Notes: generated from the sequence alone by a model not told the origin. Positions 1 through 14,300 are shown, counted from the first letter of the stretch. The stretch is DNA of 64,000 nt from Paratrimastix pyriformis (GCA_027972325.1 JAPMOS010000090.1:1-64000), one strand, 5' to 3'. Made by a program: numbers and translations.

Positions 1-415
1 GGACTGGCCAATTTCACATGCCATTTCGAGTGCCCGTCCCCGATGCTGGGCGAGCTGTGCCGCCCGCCGCGACGGTGTGACCGGCAGGCGGCGCTGTGGC
101 CCGGGTTGGTCGACTCGAGGGAGTCCGCGTCCAGTCGGGGATGTCGGCCTCCTGATCGGGGCCCAGTCCGCCCTCACGGGGTCCGACACGTGTGGAAATG
201 GATGGATCGGAGAATCGGGCGGCTGAGGTGGTTGTTCATGAAGGCCAGTGGTGAAGAGGTTTTGTTGTTGATAGTGTGAGATCATCGCCTTGCTGCCGTG
301 CAGCCTTCGTGAGGTGGTCGCCATGGCCATCACGGCCGAGACCAGTGCGCTTGATGTCGACCTGAGCCTGTTGCCTTCCTGCAGCTGCTTGACTTCCTCA
401 TCGATGGCGGGCTCC

Positions 416-417
<2 letters not shown>
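1..417. other. unassigned, possible truncated exon
   Basis: I recognise no protein family here. The minus strand is open across the whole stretch (about 139 codons without a stop) and the plus strand is open in one frame up to position 279. In GC-rich DNA neither is strong evidence. The stretch ends abruptly at a long CA tract, so it may be exon sequence of a gene whose intron holds that tract. It could also be the missing 5' part of the leucine-rich-repeat gene that resumes to the right of the retroelement. Confidence 0.2.
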
Positions 418-671
<254 letters not shown>

Positions 672-739
672 CCCAACCACACACACCACAACACACCCTG
701 GGACTGTTGCAATCAACGTTCCTGATCTGGTTTTGGTGA

Positions 740-1499
740 CACTTTTCCGGATCCACTCTGTCTCTTGATGGACCGTTTCTTTCTCCCTCCCAACTCTGAT
801 CCCCACACCTCCTCCACACTCCGGCCCTGTCGTCGCGTTCTACACTGTCGTTCGGCCTGCCCTGGTCGTTCGTCTACGTTCGTGGTGTTCCGCCCCGTTC
901 CGTCGTCCCGCCCCGTCGTCCCGTCCCGTTTGTCCTGTCCCGTCGTCCCGTCCCGTCGTTCGTTACGTCGATGCTCGTCATCGACACGTTAATTACACAC
1001 CCGATCGAAAAGGTCCGTACCCATCCTTTGTGTTTATGGCGTGCCCTCTCTGGGGAACTTCCCACCGTGTCGCAGTCTCCACCATGGGTGGATGTTGGTG
1101 TGCTTCAGTGCGTTTGTTCGTGTGGTGATATCACGGCATGCTACCCCCCACCGCATGACGCTGGTCTGGCGTCCACTTCACGCCCTGTTCGAGCCTGCCC
1201 CTGTCCTTCTGATGCTGCCGGCCTGGCCCCAACGGTGTCTCCGCCTCCGTGCCCTGCCGTTCGCCGTTGCCCCACCGTCAGCTCCTCTGGTCCCCCGTTC
1301 GCAGCAACCAGCCCCCCGCTCGTTCAGCCACCCCAGCAACCCCTTCTTGCCATGCAGCCTGGGCCTCTTCCTGCCGTGCAGCGCCTCGCACCGGCCAACC
1401 CGGCTGGTGCGAGGCGCCTGTTGGTGTGAACTCCCCTGTTCACACCAACTTGTCCCTTTCAACATCGTCCTTCTTGCTTCTGCTTCTGTACAACACACA
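740..1499 (+). repeat. LTR-like direct repeat, left copy
   Basis: Starts at ACTTTTCCGGATCCACTC and ends at TCTGTACAACACACAC, matching 7461-8200. It holds a run of CGTCCCG-type short repeats (about 890-960) and, near its end, two adjacent hairpins (1381-1417 and 1421-1448). Right after it the sequence changes to non-repeated DNA, taken as the 5' start of the complete copy. Confidence 0.9.
1381..1448 (+). other. two conserved hairpins at element 3' end
   Basis: The first stem pairs 1381-1392 (GCGCCTCGCACC) with 1406-1417 perfectly. The second pairs 1421-1431 (TTGGTGTGAAC) with 1438-1448 perfectly. The right repeat keeps both stems (8097-8107 with 8120-8130, and 8133-8141 with 8144-8152) although the loops are shorter. 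Stems kept while loops change suggests an RNA structure used by the element, for example recognition of the 3' end by its reverse transcriptase. That function is inference. Confidence 0.6.
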
Positions 1500-1689
1500 C
1501 ATTCGTCAACCATTCCTGCTCCACTTCCGTTGAGGTGTGTGAGCGGTCCGCGGTTGAGTCCGTTCTGCCGGACATCCCTCCTCCCCCTTCCTCCGTTCCG
1601 CTCCGTTCCGTCCGTCGCCTTGCCGTTCGCGTTCGACTTTTGCCCCGTTCCGAGCGTTGCCTTGCCGTTCTTGTTCGAGATTTTAATTC

Positions 1690-4600
1690 ATGACTCGTCA
1701 CACCAAAAACAACAATCCGTCGGCATCACGCCACCGCTTTCGTGGTACGAAACGGGAGCGACAGCAACAACAGGTTACGTCGCTCCCCTGTCTGCCCTCG
1801 GGGTGGCAGGTCGCTTTCGTCGTCGCGTGGCCACACGGGTTGTCGTTCTGATGATGATGCGAAACTTCCTACTAACGGATCTGGGCCTCGCCGCTCCCGC
1901 GGCTCCTGGCATGGCTTCAACAACCCCCGCTCCAAGTTCGTCACGCTCGCGCAGGCCCACTCGCGAGGCCAGCCTCAGGAGGCCAACCGCACCCGCCCGC
2001 AACCACGCAAGATCCAACCTCCTTCCGACCCGCAGCACTTCTGCGCGGTCTTTGCCCTTTCCGATTTGATGCGCTCCTTTTTCTCTCCCTACATCCCCGA
2101 CAGACAGGACTTCTTTTCGGCTGCCGCCACGCTGAGCAACGAACTGCCCACGTGCGCTCACTGCCTATACTCGGACAAGGGGACTTCTCACTTGAGGTCG
2201 TCCGTCACGTAGCAGTGAACCGGTGCCGCCTACCCTGCTTGGCGCTTCATCCTGGCCACGTGGGCAGGCCTTCTTCCAGCAGGCCCTGGACAAGGCTCGG
2301 GCCATGCTGCTCGTGGATGGCACCCACTGGCGAGCTCTCGTCACTCGCGCTCTGAGCTGGTGGATCATCGACAGCTCTAAGCGCGTAGAGGAGGAGGTCA
2401 GGAACATGAAGGCCTTCGTCACCTCCTTCCTCACCAGGCCCAAATCGCATGCCGCGGCGTTCCTTCATGGGGTCCTGCTGGTCCACCCCTACGCCGCCGA
2501 GCCCTCACCCTGGGAAGCCCTGGATGTGCCTCCTCGCCACCCCGGCCCCTCCTCAGCCTCAGCCTCAGCCTCAGCCTCAGCCTCAGCCTCAGCCTCAGCC
2601 TCCTCAGCCTCAGCCTCAACAGCAGTCGCAACCCCAACCTCAACCCCAACCTCCGAAGCCCCACAACCGCAGCCCCAACCACAGCCCAACCACAGCCCCA
2701 ACCACAGCCCCAACCACAACCCCAACCACAGCCCCAACCACAACCTCCGAAGCAGAAGCCACAATCTCCGAAGCAGAAGCCACAATCTCCGAAGCAGAAG
2801 CCACAACCTCAGTCTCCGAAGCCGAAACCGAAACCCCAACCCCAATCCCAGCCCCAACCTCAGCAATCAGCACCTCACCCCTCTTCAGCACAGCATAGCC
2901 GCAGTCGGGGCTCCGTCCGGGGCCCCAAGCGACGCGACGACAAGGGGAATGGTGGCACCGGCTCCTTGCGTGGATCGGCAGGGCTCGAGGCCGCCGCCCT
3001 CGCGCTTTCCCTGGGAGGCACGGTGTCATCGGACCCTGAGTCTCCGTCGCCTGCGCGCTCCAGCCACAGCAACGAGCACCAGCACCAGCACCAGCACCAA
3101 CAACAGCACCAGCACCAGCACCACACCCTTCACCCCAACGCCGCCACGGCCGTCGCCGGCGCCGCTCTTCTCCAGCCCGGGATGGTCACCCTGTACGTGC
3201 TCCCCGACGGGCCAACCCGTCGTCCCAGTCGCCAACCCAAGACGCGCGAGCGGTCGTCCCGGCCGCCCGCTGCACGGGTCGAGAAGCGGAGCCGTCCACC
3301 GTCACATGTGGATCGCTCTGCCTCGCAGCAGCCTCCCGAACTGCTTCCTTCTGCCCTCCGGCCGGAGGGCAGTCGGCGGCTTCGGTCTCACGCGAAGTCA
3401 GGCCGCTTTGACTGGGAAGAGCACCGGCGCTACAACCTGCAGTTCTACCAACACAAGCAGTACCGCAAGGCACGGCTTCGCCTCTTGCGGGAAACCATGC
3501 AGCGGGAGTCAAGGCGCCTCCCCACCGCAGCCAGGACGGCCACGGAGGCGCTTTACCAGGACAAGGACCCGCTGGGCGTTGACGGCGTCATCTACGTCAT
3601 CGTCCACATTCCCTCGGGATCCTTCTACGTACCATCAACAGCGCCTTCCACCGCTTCAAGCAGCACTATCACGACCGTGCCGTCAGGGGCCGACGGCAGG
3701 CCGCAGCCCACCTCCACCGGGCTCTTCAGCCCGACAAGCTGCACCAGTTCGTGACGTTCCCCGTCGAGAAGATCCCGCCCGAGAGCTACCAGGGAAGGGT
3801 GCTCGGACCGATGAGATCGCAGCATTCCGCCGTGTCGCCACACCTCGCGAGGCCCACTGGATGGAGGTCCTCAACAGTGTCCAACCGCACGGCTTCAACG
3901 TGAACTACCCCGGTGACCGCCGACGGACTCGACGAAAGCCGCGCCCGCCACAACGCCTCCGCAAGCCGCCCAAGCCGGATGATGCAGCATCTCGGCCGCC
4001 GCCGCAGGGGACCTCCCAGTCACGCACCGGGACGACGGCAGTATCGCCGTCGACACTCGGCCAGGCCCGCACGCCACCGTCCGACGTCGCGTGAGCCAGC
4101 TCCTGGCCACCGAAGCAGCAATGCTCCCACAGGCCGTGAATGGCTGGGCCTTCCAGACTTGCAGCTCGACCCTGCTCTGGATGGAGGAGCACATCCCACG
4201 CCCCTGGCGCAACAAGGCAGTCCGGAAGGTCGAGGCTACTGATGAAGGCCGGCCGCGCCAGGTCAACCAGCCGCAGGAGAAGAAGGGGACTTCATCTGCA
4301 TCCACCACACGCACGAGTTCATGCGCCTCACGGGCATCCGACGGGTCCTCCACGACCCCGAGGTGGTCGCACTTCACCCCACCAGGACAACGACCTTCAC
4401 GTTTGCGACCGGCTTTGCCGCCCCTCCGCTCGGTGCTCACCAACCACACCGACGTCTGCCTCAGCCTGCCCGAACAGGCTGCAGTGCTGCCGAGTCCCGA
4501 GGACTGCCCGTGCCGCAAAGTCTTCCCCGACTGCGCGGACCTCACCACAGATGGCCACGTCTGCACGGTGAACTACTCGCTGATCAAGCACGAGGGACTG

Positions 4601-7305
4601 CGCAAACTCTTCGAGCAGGGGCCAAATTCCGCTTCAACAAGCCCTGCAACGAGATCATCCCAGCCCTGCGAGCCGGCCTGGACGAGTACCTCGCCCGCCA
4701 ACGCTGGGAAGCCAACGAGCAGGCCGCGCGGTGGGCGCAGGCCATCGTGGACCGTTGCCAAGCCAACCTCGAAAAGGCCCCCACGGGCACACGCTGCAAC
4801 CACTCTTCACCGGCTGGAAGACCGCCCTGTCTGCCCTGCAGGAGCACCTTGTGGTTTGCCCAGTGGACAAGGCTCAGCACGACCTCGGCCTCTGCTGCAA
4901 GGCCTGGTACGCGCACCAGATGACGACGGAGCTCACCCGGGCCGCGACCTACACCACGGTCAGGGCGGGACAAGCAGGCTATCCTCAAGGACCACCAGGC
5001 CTTCAACACGAAGCTCGACCTCCACCACGCCTGGAACCTGCCCTACCTGTACGGGATCCCCAAGCTCCACAAGAGGCCCATCAAGATGCGCTTCATCGCC
5101 GGGGTCTCCGCCCGGACGGACCTGGCCACCAAGCCCGCCAACACCCAGGCAGCACCTCCGCCACGTCGGGCCCCAAGCCCGCGTGCTCAACCACCAGTGT
5201 TTCGGAGCTGCTGGTGAAGCTTCTGGGCCTCGTCGTCACGGCTCTCCGGGAGAAGGACGAGCAGGCCTTCAAGGAGCACGGCCGCCGCCGGTTCGTCATG
5301 ATCGAGACCTTCGAGGAGGCCGCCCTGGACCTCAAGCAGAAGGCCGACTCCCTCAGGGTCCACAAGCTGGTGCCGCGTACGTTCGACTTCACCACCATGT
5401 ACACCCAGCTGCCTCATGACCGCCTCATCGCCAACGTCAAGAGGAGGCCTGGAGGAGGCCTTCGCCTGGGCCGCAACCAAGCACGCCCGCACGACCCGCT
5501 CCGGGGCACCGCTGGGTCTAACACCGATCGCCTGGGGCAACAACGGCTTCTCCGTCGAGGACGTCACCGGCATGGTCGAGTTCGTCGTGCAGAACACGTA
5601 CGTGTGCAACGGGCCCATCATCCGGCACCAGGGGGTTGGCATCCCCATGGGCACCAACTGCGCGCCCCAGTTGGCCAATCTGTACTGCTACGCCATCGAG
5701 GCGGACTTCGCGGACCGACATCCCGAGGTCACCCACGAGTTCACCTACAGGTACATCGATGACATCCTGACGTTCCACCCGGAGCACCTGCCCGCCCAGC
5801 AGGACTACGGCATGCAGTACGCCGAGACGACCCAGCCGGACGGCAAGTGCGTCTTCCTCGGCATGCAGATCGAGGTGGCCCAGGGACGGCTCACCATCTC
5901 GGTCGCGGACAAGCGGGACACCTACCCGTGGCCGTCATGCGGTACCCTCGTCAATCTCCAACATCCCGCTCCACCAACTGGTCGGCATCACCACGGGGCA
6001 GCTGGACCGCATCTCCGCCATCAGCAGCAACATGAAGGCCTTCAAGAGCGGCGTCCAGAAGTACGTGCAGCAAAGTCTCGACCGTGGCCACAATGTACGG
6101 GGCATTGTTCGAGGCTGGAGCGTCTACCTGCAGGACCGCTGGACTGCGAACGAGATCCGCTCCTACCGCATCCGGAGCTGGTTCCGCAACATGTGCATCG
6201 CCTCCATCCGAGCACGGGACTCCACAGCCAGCATTCCGCCCCAACTCCGTCAAGCCAGCGAAGGACGTCGAGCTCATGGCCAGCCAGCAGTCTCCTCACC
6301 TGCCGGCACAACAACAGCCTCAGGGCCAGCACCCACAACAACAGTCTGAGTTTACGGCGAGCTTCCGAGAGGCCCCTCAGCCCGAGGCCCCAGCACCGCA
6401 GCCCGAGGCCCCAGCACCGCAGCCCGAGGCCCCAGCACCTCAGCCTGCCCCGCAACCGCAGGGTTCCACCCCGCAACCGCAGGCCGCTGCACCGCAACCG
6501 CAGGCCGGAACACCGCAAACGCCTGCAGGCCCGGCAACAGCCGCGTCTGCCCAACCAGACCGCGGCGACGGGATCCTCCCAATCCCGGAGCGCTTCCTCA
6601 AGCTGCAGAGGAACCTCATGCCACCGCCACCTCCGGGGAAGGGCAAGGCCGAGCCAAAGCCAGCCGCCAAACAGCCAGCCAGCCAACCACCAGGGCTCCG
6701 CAGACCCCGAAGCAGGAGATCGCCACCCCGCACTCCTCCTCCGGTGAGTCATCATCGCCCTCCTCCTCGCAGGCGTCGGCCGACCCAACTGCAACACCTC
6801 CCACATCGCCACCAGCCCGCAAAGCGTCACGCCCCCCCCGTCGGCATCCGAAGGGAGCTCCAGCAGCAGCAGCAGCGACAGTGACGGCAGCGGCAGCGGC
6901 AGTGGCCGGAGCGGAGACGACAGCGAGGACAACAGCGGGGACGACGACGAGGAGGCCAGCGAGGAGGCCTCACCCGCACCCGCATTGACACGCACTGCAT
7001 CGGCGCGCACTGCATCAACACGCACTGCATCTGCACCCACGGCATCTGCACCCACGGCATTTGCACACACAACATGCGTGACACCTCCACGTCGCACCCG
7101 AGCATCGGGCAGGGCGGTCCTCCCGAAACACGTCGTGGCCTTCCAGCCCGACGACCCGTCGCTGCACGGGCTCTCGGTGAGCGAAATTGTGGCAAAGGGC
7201 ATCACAGCGGGCATTCCGGAGAACGTCTGCCCGTTCTGTTGCGGGATGTTCCAGTCTCGCAAATCGGTGATGGCCCATATGCGGAAGTCCCACAAGGACT
7301 ACTAA
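1690..7305 (+). pseudogene. PLE polyprotein (GIY-YIG, RT, C2H2), broken
   Basis: Fossil coding region of the Penelope-like element, about 1,800 codons including long Ser-Ala, Pro-Asn-His, His-Gln, Gln-Pro-Glu-Ala and Thr-Ala-Ser repeats. Recognisable parts are GVIYVIVHIPSGSFYV near 3590 (GIY-YIG N-terminal half) and a GFNVNYP block near 3892. Next comes a Cys-rich block with CPCRKVFPDC near 4508, then YGIPKLHKRPIKMRFIAG near 5050 (PLE RT fingers). GIPMGTNCAPQLANLYCYA lies near 5640 and the catalytic YIDDIL near 5753. A terminal CPFC-x12-HMRKSH finger near 7230 closes it. The nuclease lies before the RT, the permuted order described for the Naiad/Chlamys PLE clade. Several frame breaks are present, so this copy is not expected to be active. 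Confidence 0.8.
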
Positions 7306-7460
7306 CGCAGCCACACTGAGCACATGAACTGTGCGATGATGTACATCACCACAGCAACCACTACAACCACCACACCCCATACTGCTTCACCTGGGAAGGG
7401 CCCCGTGGGTGGTGGCACTGCCCTAACGTTCCGATCTGTAGGCTCATTTGGGTGCCACTA

Positions 7461-8370
<910 letters not shown>

Positions 8371-8430
8371 ATCCAGTAATCCACCACACAACCAATCAAC
8401 TCACCTCACCATCCACACCCATCACCGTCA

Positions 8431-8622
8431 TCCTCATCCTCCTCCCTCCTCCTCCTCCTCCTCTCCTCCTCTCCTCCCTCCCCTCCTCCTCTCCTCCTCC
8501 TCCTCCTCCTCCTCCTCCTCTCCTCCCCTCCTCCTCCTCCTCCTCCTCCTCTCCTCCTCCTCCCTCCTCCTCCTCCTCCTCCTCCTCCCTCCTCCTCCTC
8601 CTCCTCCTCCTCCTCCTCCTCC
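8431..8622. repeat. (CTC)n / polypyrimidine tract
   Basis: About 190 bp of CTCCTC repeats with no purine for long stretches. It lies just upstream of an exon and may lie within an intron, where it would act as an extended pyrimidine tract. Confidence 0.9.
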
Positions 8623-8683
8623 CTCAACCCCCTCATACAGACATCTTCCTCATCTCTCATTCCGACACGCACGCCAACACACT

Positions 8684-9855
8684 ACAGATGAGTTCGTACT
8701 GCTGCGCTCGATCGCGTTGCGTGGGCCCCGCCTGCAGCACCTCACAGCCTCCTTGGAGATGACCAGTGCCATCTCGCTGGCCTGCCCAGCCCTCACCGCC
8801 CTCACCCTGCGCTGCGGCAACCATTTGTACGCCAAGACGAAAGGGACCCTGAAGTTCACTTGGCTCGAGCGGCCTGAACGACTGCGGGTCTGTTGATCGA
8901 AAAATGGGGCGAATGGCCAACGGGGAGCAGTGCAGAAGCAGCGATGCGACCGATCTGCAGTGAAACGGTTGGCACAACAGGGCGACCTGGTTCCTCTCGT
9001 TCCGCCCCCCCCCCCCCGCCTTTCACGAAGACATGGTTGATCACCTTCATCACTGTGGGACGTGGCATTGCTTCACGGGCGCCCTCCTGTTCTCATTGTC
9101 CTTGCCGCAGAACCTGGTGCTGGGCGATTCCATCGCCGATGAGACCCGACGCGACCTTTTGCGGGACGGGGCCTGCACCTCCCTGCGGGGTCTCAACGTG
9201 GGTCGGCTGGGCACGGTTGAGGTCTCGTGCGTGGCAGGCGTTTTGTTTGTTGTATGCTGCGCATGACTGCCTGCGAGTGGGAGGGCGGGCGGGAGGCTGG
9301 CGGGACTGTCGACGAATTTTTCTCGCTTTCTGGCCTCCTGCCCGTCCCCGCCAGACCTGCCGCGCCTTTTTTGAAGCCCTCCCGCAGTACCCGCGGCTGC
9401 GCCTCCTGGTGGTCAACTTGGCGGCCGGTGGCACTTCCGCCGGCGACTCTCGGCCGCTCGCTGTGCAAAGGTCTGCCTGCCTGGCTGCCCGATCGTCGGT
9501 TCAAGGCATTCCCTCCACTCGCCTGCCCCCCCCCACACACACACACACACGCACACACACACCACCCAAACGTAACGCACACAGGTTTTTCCTCTGTATT
9601 GGCACACGTTCACACGCACACGCACACACACGCACACTTTCTCTCTGTACGACACGCACACACAGCTCCAGTCTGATCTCACTCGTTCTGTCGGGCAACC
9701 CCGGCGGTGATGCCGTTCGGATCGGCTGCCCGCGACTCGAGGAGATCTGGCGCTCCACCCTGGACCAGCCCCTCCTGCCCTTCGTCTGGGATCCGACCTG
9801 CCCCTCATGCTCGCTTGTCGCGCCCGTGGACGGATATTTTTACAGCGGCTGGTAA
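8684..9855 (+). CDS. leucine-rich-repeat protein, 3' exons
   Basis: Exon-like segments in the + direction read as leucine-rich repeats. Near 8690-8850 the frame gives RSIALRGPRLQHLTASLE and CPALTALTLRCGN. Near 9113-9230 it gives NLVLGDSIADETRRDLLRDG and SLRGLNVGRLGTVE. Near 9370-9430 it gives PQYPRLRLLVVNLA, and near 9670-9855 it gives SLVLSGNPGGDAVRIGCPRLEEIW followed by a stop. These segments lie in different frames and are separated by GT-AG intervals holding CA repeats and a poly-C run (about 9005-9017), so the gene is spliced. The pattern resembles F-box/LRR proteins of the cysteine-containing type. No F-box is visible, and the 5' end is missing or lies left of the retroelement. Function is not assignable. 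Confidence 0.5.
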
Positions 9856-10975
9856 TTTGGCTGGTGAGGCTCCAGGTGTGAGTGCGGCCTCGTGTCCAGC
9901 TGAACGGGAAGGGGAAGTTGTCTGTGGTTTTCGCATCACGTTCCGCGTGTTTTCTCCCTCAGACGGAAAAAAAAAAAATCTCGCTGAATCGGAACCGCGG
10001 GTGTTGAAGCAACGAAGAAGAAGAAGAAGAAGAAGAAGAAGAAGAAGAAGAAGAAGAAGAAGAAGAAGAAGAAGAAGATATGACGCAAAATCGAAAAGGC
10101 GGAGAGGCGACCGGTGACCGGGGTGCGGGTAATGAGCGGGCAAAACAAAAGATGGGGAGCCACACGAACGAACGAGAAGCTGCGCTGCGCTGCGCCCTCA
10201 CAAACAGTCGGCCAGCCCAGACGGACCCCTGCCCTCCTCCAGGCCCGGGGGCCGGGCCACAAACCACAAACCACAGGCACGAACTCGAAAGAAGCAGAAA
10301 CAGGAAACAGCGCGCGACGGGGGAGGCGAGGGGGAGGGGGAGGGGGTGTGGGGGGTGGAGGGAGACCCGGAAGAGGGAACGTTATTTGGTGCGCGGGGGC
10401 GAGAGGGCCGAGCCCACAGCAACACCTCCATCCAAGGATCCCGAATATAATGATGGGGGTGGGAGGGCAAGGAAGACGAGAGGGGAAGTCGGGAGGCAAG
10501 GAGGAGTCTCACTCCCCCCTGCCCACCCTGGAAACGCTCAGCCCCCAGTGATGGGAGGGATGGCCCCCGGCAACCCCGCAAAGAGCAGGAGGATGCGTCC
10601 CTCACCATCGGGGGGGCCTGGGGCTCTGCGGGGTCTATCTCCCCCCATCACATAAGCACGGGAGTCGGGGGCGTGGGGGTCCTGGCACCGAGGCGGAGGT
10701 CGGATCCGCCGCGAGTGGGTCAACCTCGATGCAGAGGCGGGTCACTCAACGCGGGGGGCGTGATGGTCCGCTGGGGGGACGAGTCCCGCCTTGGCCGAAC
10801 CAGCGGCTGCTCGGGCGCCTGGCGGGCGGGCGGGAGGGTCGGAGGGGACGGGGAGAGGAAGAACAGGGGGTGTCTGAACGACGAATGTGTGAAACCGGGG
10901 CAGACAGGACAGGGGCAGCCGGGACGCAAGGAAAGCACCACCATGCATGGGCAAGTTAGCCCCATCCCATGACAT
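9856..10975. other. no gene recognised; purine-rich low complexity
   Basis: Contains a poly-A run near 9967-9978 and an (AAG)n tract at about 10012-10077, then GC-rich, strongly purine-biased sequence. Long open frames exist on both strands, but they are Arg-rich or Pro-rich shadows of composition and match no family I know. Confidence 0.6.
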
Positions 10976-10977
10976 CA

Positions 10978-11110
10978 ATCACGTCACGGTCACGGGCGAT
11001 GGTACACGTATCACGGGCGAGACACGTCGCTACACATCACGGGCGATCAATGCCAGGATGAGAGACATCACGGGCGATCAATGTCACCACGGTCACGGGC
11101 GATGATACAG
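10978..11110. repeat. short tandem repeat ATCACGGGCGAT
   Basis: The unit ATCACGGGCGAT (or CACGGGCGAT) recurs about six times with irregular spacers, several containing GTCACG. It lies immediately beyond the 3' end of the Trk gene. It is either a degenerating minisatellite or a 3'-flank signal; nothing else identifies it. Confidence 0.7.
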
Positions 11111-11126
11111 GAGGTTGCGATGCACG

Positions 11127-11280
11127 TCACGGGGGCGCGGGAAGAGCCTGACCAACCCCTTCGCGCAGCAGCTCGATGGCCTGCTCCCGGGTCAGGGTGA
11201 AGGCCCCATGCGGTTCTCGTCGAGCGTGTCGAAGTTGATGGCCCGATCGATCGAGCTGGGCAGGTCACGGTGCTTGCCTG

Positions 11281-11344
<64 letters not shown>

Positions 11345-11348
11345 CGGG

Positions 11349-11393
<45 letters not shown>

Positions 11394-14300
11394 GGGGGGG
11401 GGGGGGGGGGGGGGATCGAGGAAAGGAGTCAGAAAGCAAGTGTGTGATGGACACGCCCACCAGCACCACCAGGGATGCGTATTTCTCACAGTATGATCTC
11501 CTCCTCCCTCCCTCCGCCCCCCCCCCCCCCACCCGGCTCCCATAATTTTGGTAAATTCCCCGTATTTTCCCCAGAATTTTTCGGGCGGGCGGGCCGGCAC
11601 CAGGGGGGGCCAAGGGCGACGGACCGAGGAGCATCATGACCAGCACGACCGCCTTCGAGGCGGGGCTGAGGATGGAGGCGAAGCTGGAGGTGACCGTGGG
11701 GAAGCCGAGCGACATGCCGACGTTCCCGTAGGCGGAGGAGACCTCGAAGATGGCCGAGAAGATGGTCACCCGGAGGTCCTTCTGGAGCAGGTCGTTCTCG
11801 ATCGAGCAGATCAGGAAGAGTGACTGTTGGTGATGGTGGGGTTGGGTGATGGTGGGGGGAGGGGAGGGGAGGGAAGGGATCGTGAACGGATCATGAAGAG
11901 TGACTGGGTTGGTGGTGGGGAGATGGGGATGGCGTGATCAGAAGGAAGGAATCGCGCGGGGGGCGGGGGGGAGGGGGCCGGTGGTGCCGGAACAAAGACG
12001 AACACAAGAACAATGCACGCGACCTGCAGACTGCAAAGAGTCACAAAAAACAGCCACAGACAGCAGACAGCACGGGCGGGGGGGAGGACCAAACAGCGAA
12101 GAAGAGAGGAACGTCACAAAAACAGCAGCGGACGGCAGCGGACGGCAGCATGGGCGAGGGCGGGCGGGCCGGACCGTAAAGAGCCAGAGCAGATCGCGGA
12201 AGCCGGTGGAATCTTGCTGCAGGCGAAGCATCGAGCCGACGATCTTGATGGCCCGCCGCCACCGCTGGGCGTTGCTCGATGCGCCCGCTGGGGTGGGCGT
12301 GTGACGGGGGGGTGTGTTGGACAGAAGCAGAAGGATGAAGGCCGATGTTGAAAGGAACAAGACGGTGTGAACAGGGGACAGCCGGGTTGGCCGGTGCGAG
12401 GCGTGTATGTGTCGGGGCTGTGTCGGCAGCAGTGTGTCGGCAGCAGTGTGTCGGCAGTGTGTCGGCAGCAGTGTGTCGGCAGTGTGTCGGCAGTGTGTCG
12501 GGAGTCAGGCCCGCGGCTTTGGGCATGAGGAGGATGAAGGTGGGTGATGTGGGGGCTGGGCCTGGGCATGGGCCTGGGCGGACTGGTGGGCGGCAGGTCG
12601 GTGGCGACGGAGACCGGGATGGAGGACTTGCGCAGGGTGTAGATGAAGGGGTACGGGCCGATGATCATCAGGATGCAGGTCAGGAAGAGCACGCCCTGGT
12701 TGAGCAGTGCTGCTCGTGCGGGCGCGCGGGGTGGTGGTGGTGGGGGTGAGAAGCTATGTCAAAAGACAGGTTGGTCTCGTCGCTTTTGCCTGGTATCGTC
12801 GCTTTTGCCTGAGTCATCATTCATGTCAAAAGACAGGTTGGTATCGTCGCTTTTTTTTTTTTTTTTTTTTTTTTGCATTCATCCCGCACCAGGTTTGGCG
12901 GCTTGGTCGAGCGATGGTCGTGGTTGGTCTGAATGACCTCATCCTGCCACTACCACCCCAATGCCGCCCGCCCGGTGTGTATGCATGTGCGCGCCGGACA
13001 GAAGGAAAGAAGTCACGGTATGTATGTGTGGGTTGGGGCCGCCCGATGGGAGGAGTGACGGACCCACGTTGATGCAGGTAAACCCGGCTGCCCGCGTGCT
13101 GACGCACTGGAAGATGGACGCCATGATCTGCAAAGAGCGGTGCGGGCATGGTGGAGGAGAGTAAGGAGCAGGAAGATGGACGCCCATGATCTGCAAAGAG
13201 CGGTGCGGGCATGGTGGAGGAGAGTAAGGAGCAGGAAGATGGACGCCCATGATCTGCAAAGAGCGGTGCGGGCAGGGGCAGGGGCGGAGGGAGAGGGGCA
13301 TGAGGATGAACTGGGGTGGCTGTGCGCGGGGAAACACACAGGAGGGACGGGCAAAGGAGGGGAGATGGCGGCGCGTGCGTCATCCTCACCGTGCGGCGCG
13401 GGTGTCTGTCTGTGCCGTGGAAAATCAATGGGGGTTGCGGGTGTCTCTGTGTGTCGTGGGCGTGCCCCGTGTTCGCGTGTATGTGGGGCGGCAGCCGCAG
13501 CAGCCGCATCCATGCACGGACCCGCTCCCAGGGGCTGAGCTTGGCCATCTCGGGGTTGTTCCAGTCGAGGATCAGGAAGAAGGCGAACTGGACGCCGTTC
13601 ATCAGCAGCCAGAAGATCAGCAGCATCCGGGTCTCGACGCTGCTGAAGAGGTGCGTGAAGCATTCACGGCTGTGCTTCATCAGGTACCGGTAGATGCGCA
13701 GCTGCTTGGCCTGCTCCGTCTGGGCACCCGGGGAGGGCGCCGGCAGGGCGGCCAGGGAGTCCGTCGGGTTGCCCCCGCTGGGGTGCGGCTGGGGGCTGCC
13801 CGGGCTTGGGGGCGGCCCCGAGCGCGAGCTCGCGGGGGAGGCTGATGGGTGAGGGGGTGGGATGATGGTGATGATGATGAGGAGTGGGAGATCATCGCCG
13901 GATCACCGCCTCCCACCTGTCCCTTCGACCCGGTCCAGACCCCCAACCGGATCCCGCCATCCCGACCCCGCCAACCAGCCCCCAGCCAGGACCTCACCAC
14001 CGCCGCCCACCATCCCGACCCCGCCAGCCAGCCCCCGGCCAGACCAGGCGTCGAGGGCAGGAAACTGGTCGCCCCGACGGGCCGCGGGGCGTAGCTGACG
14101 GCCGGCTGTGCGGCCAGGGGTGCCAGCAGGGCCGCCCCCGGGTTGGTGTTCACGGTCGGGGTGGCGGAGGTGCTGAACGGTGGTACGTAGTCCCCGCGGG
14201 GCGTGGACGGGACCGAGTGGGGCGAGGCGGGCACGTAGCCCGACTCGGTGCCGAGGCCCCCGGGATTGGCGGCCGCGGGGTCGGCGGGGATGTGCGCACG

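Noticed and set aside
740-1500. Hammerhead ribozyme in the terminal repeat
   Set aside because: A CTGATG and a CGAAA occur, but not with the spacing or pairing of the hammerhead core.
9953-10117. Poly-Arg or poly-Phe frames near the AAG tract
   Set aside because: Compositional artefact of (AAG)n.
10978-11110. CRISPR-like array of CACGGGCGAT
   Set aside because: Spacers are too short and irregular, and the genome is eukaryotic.
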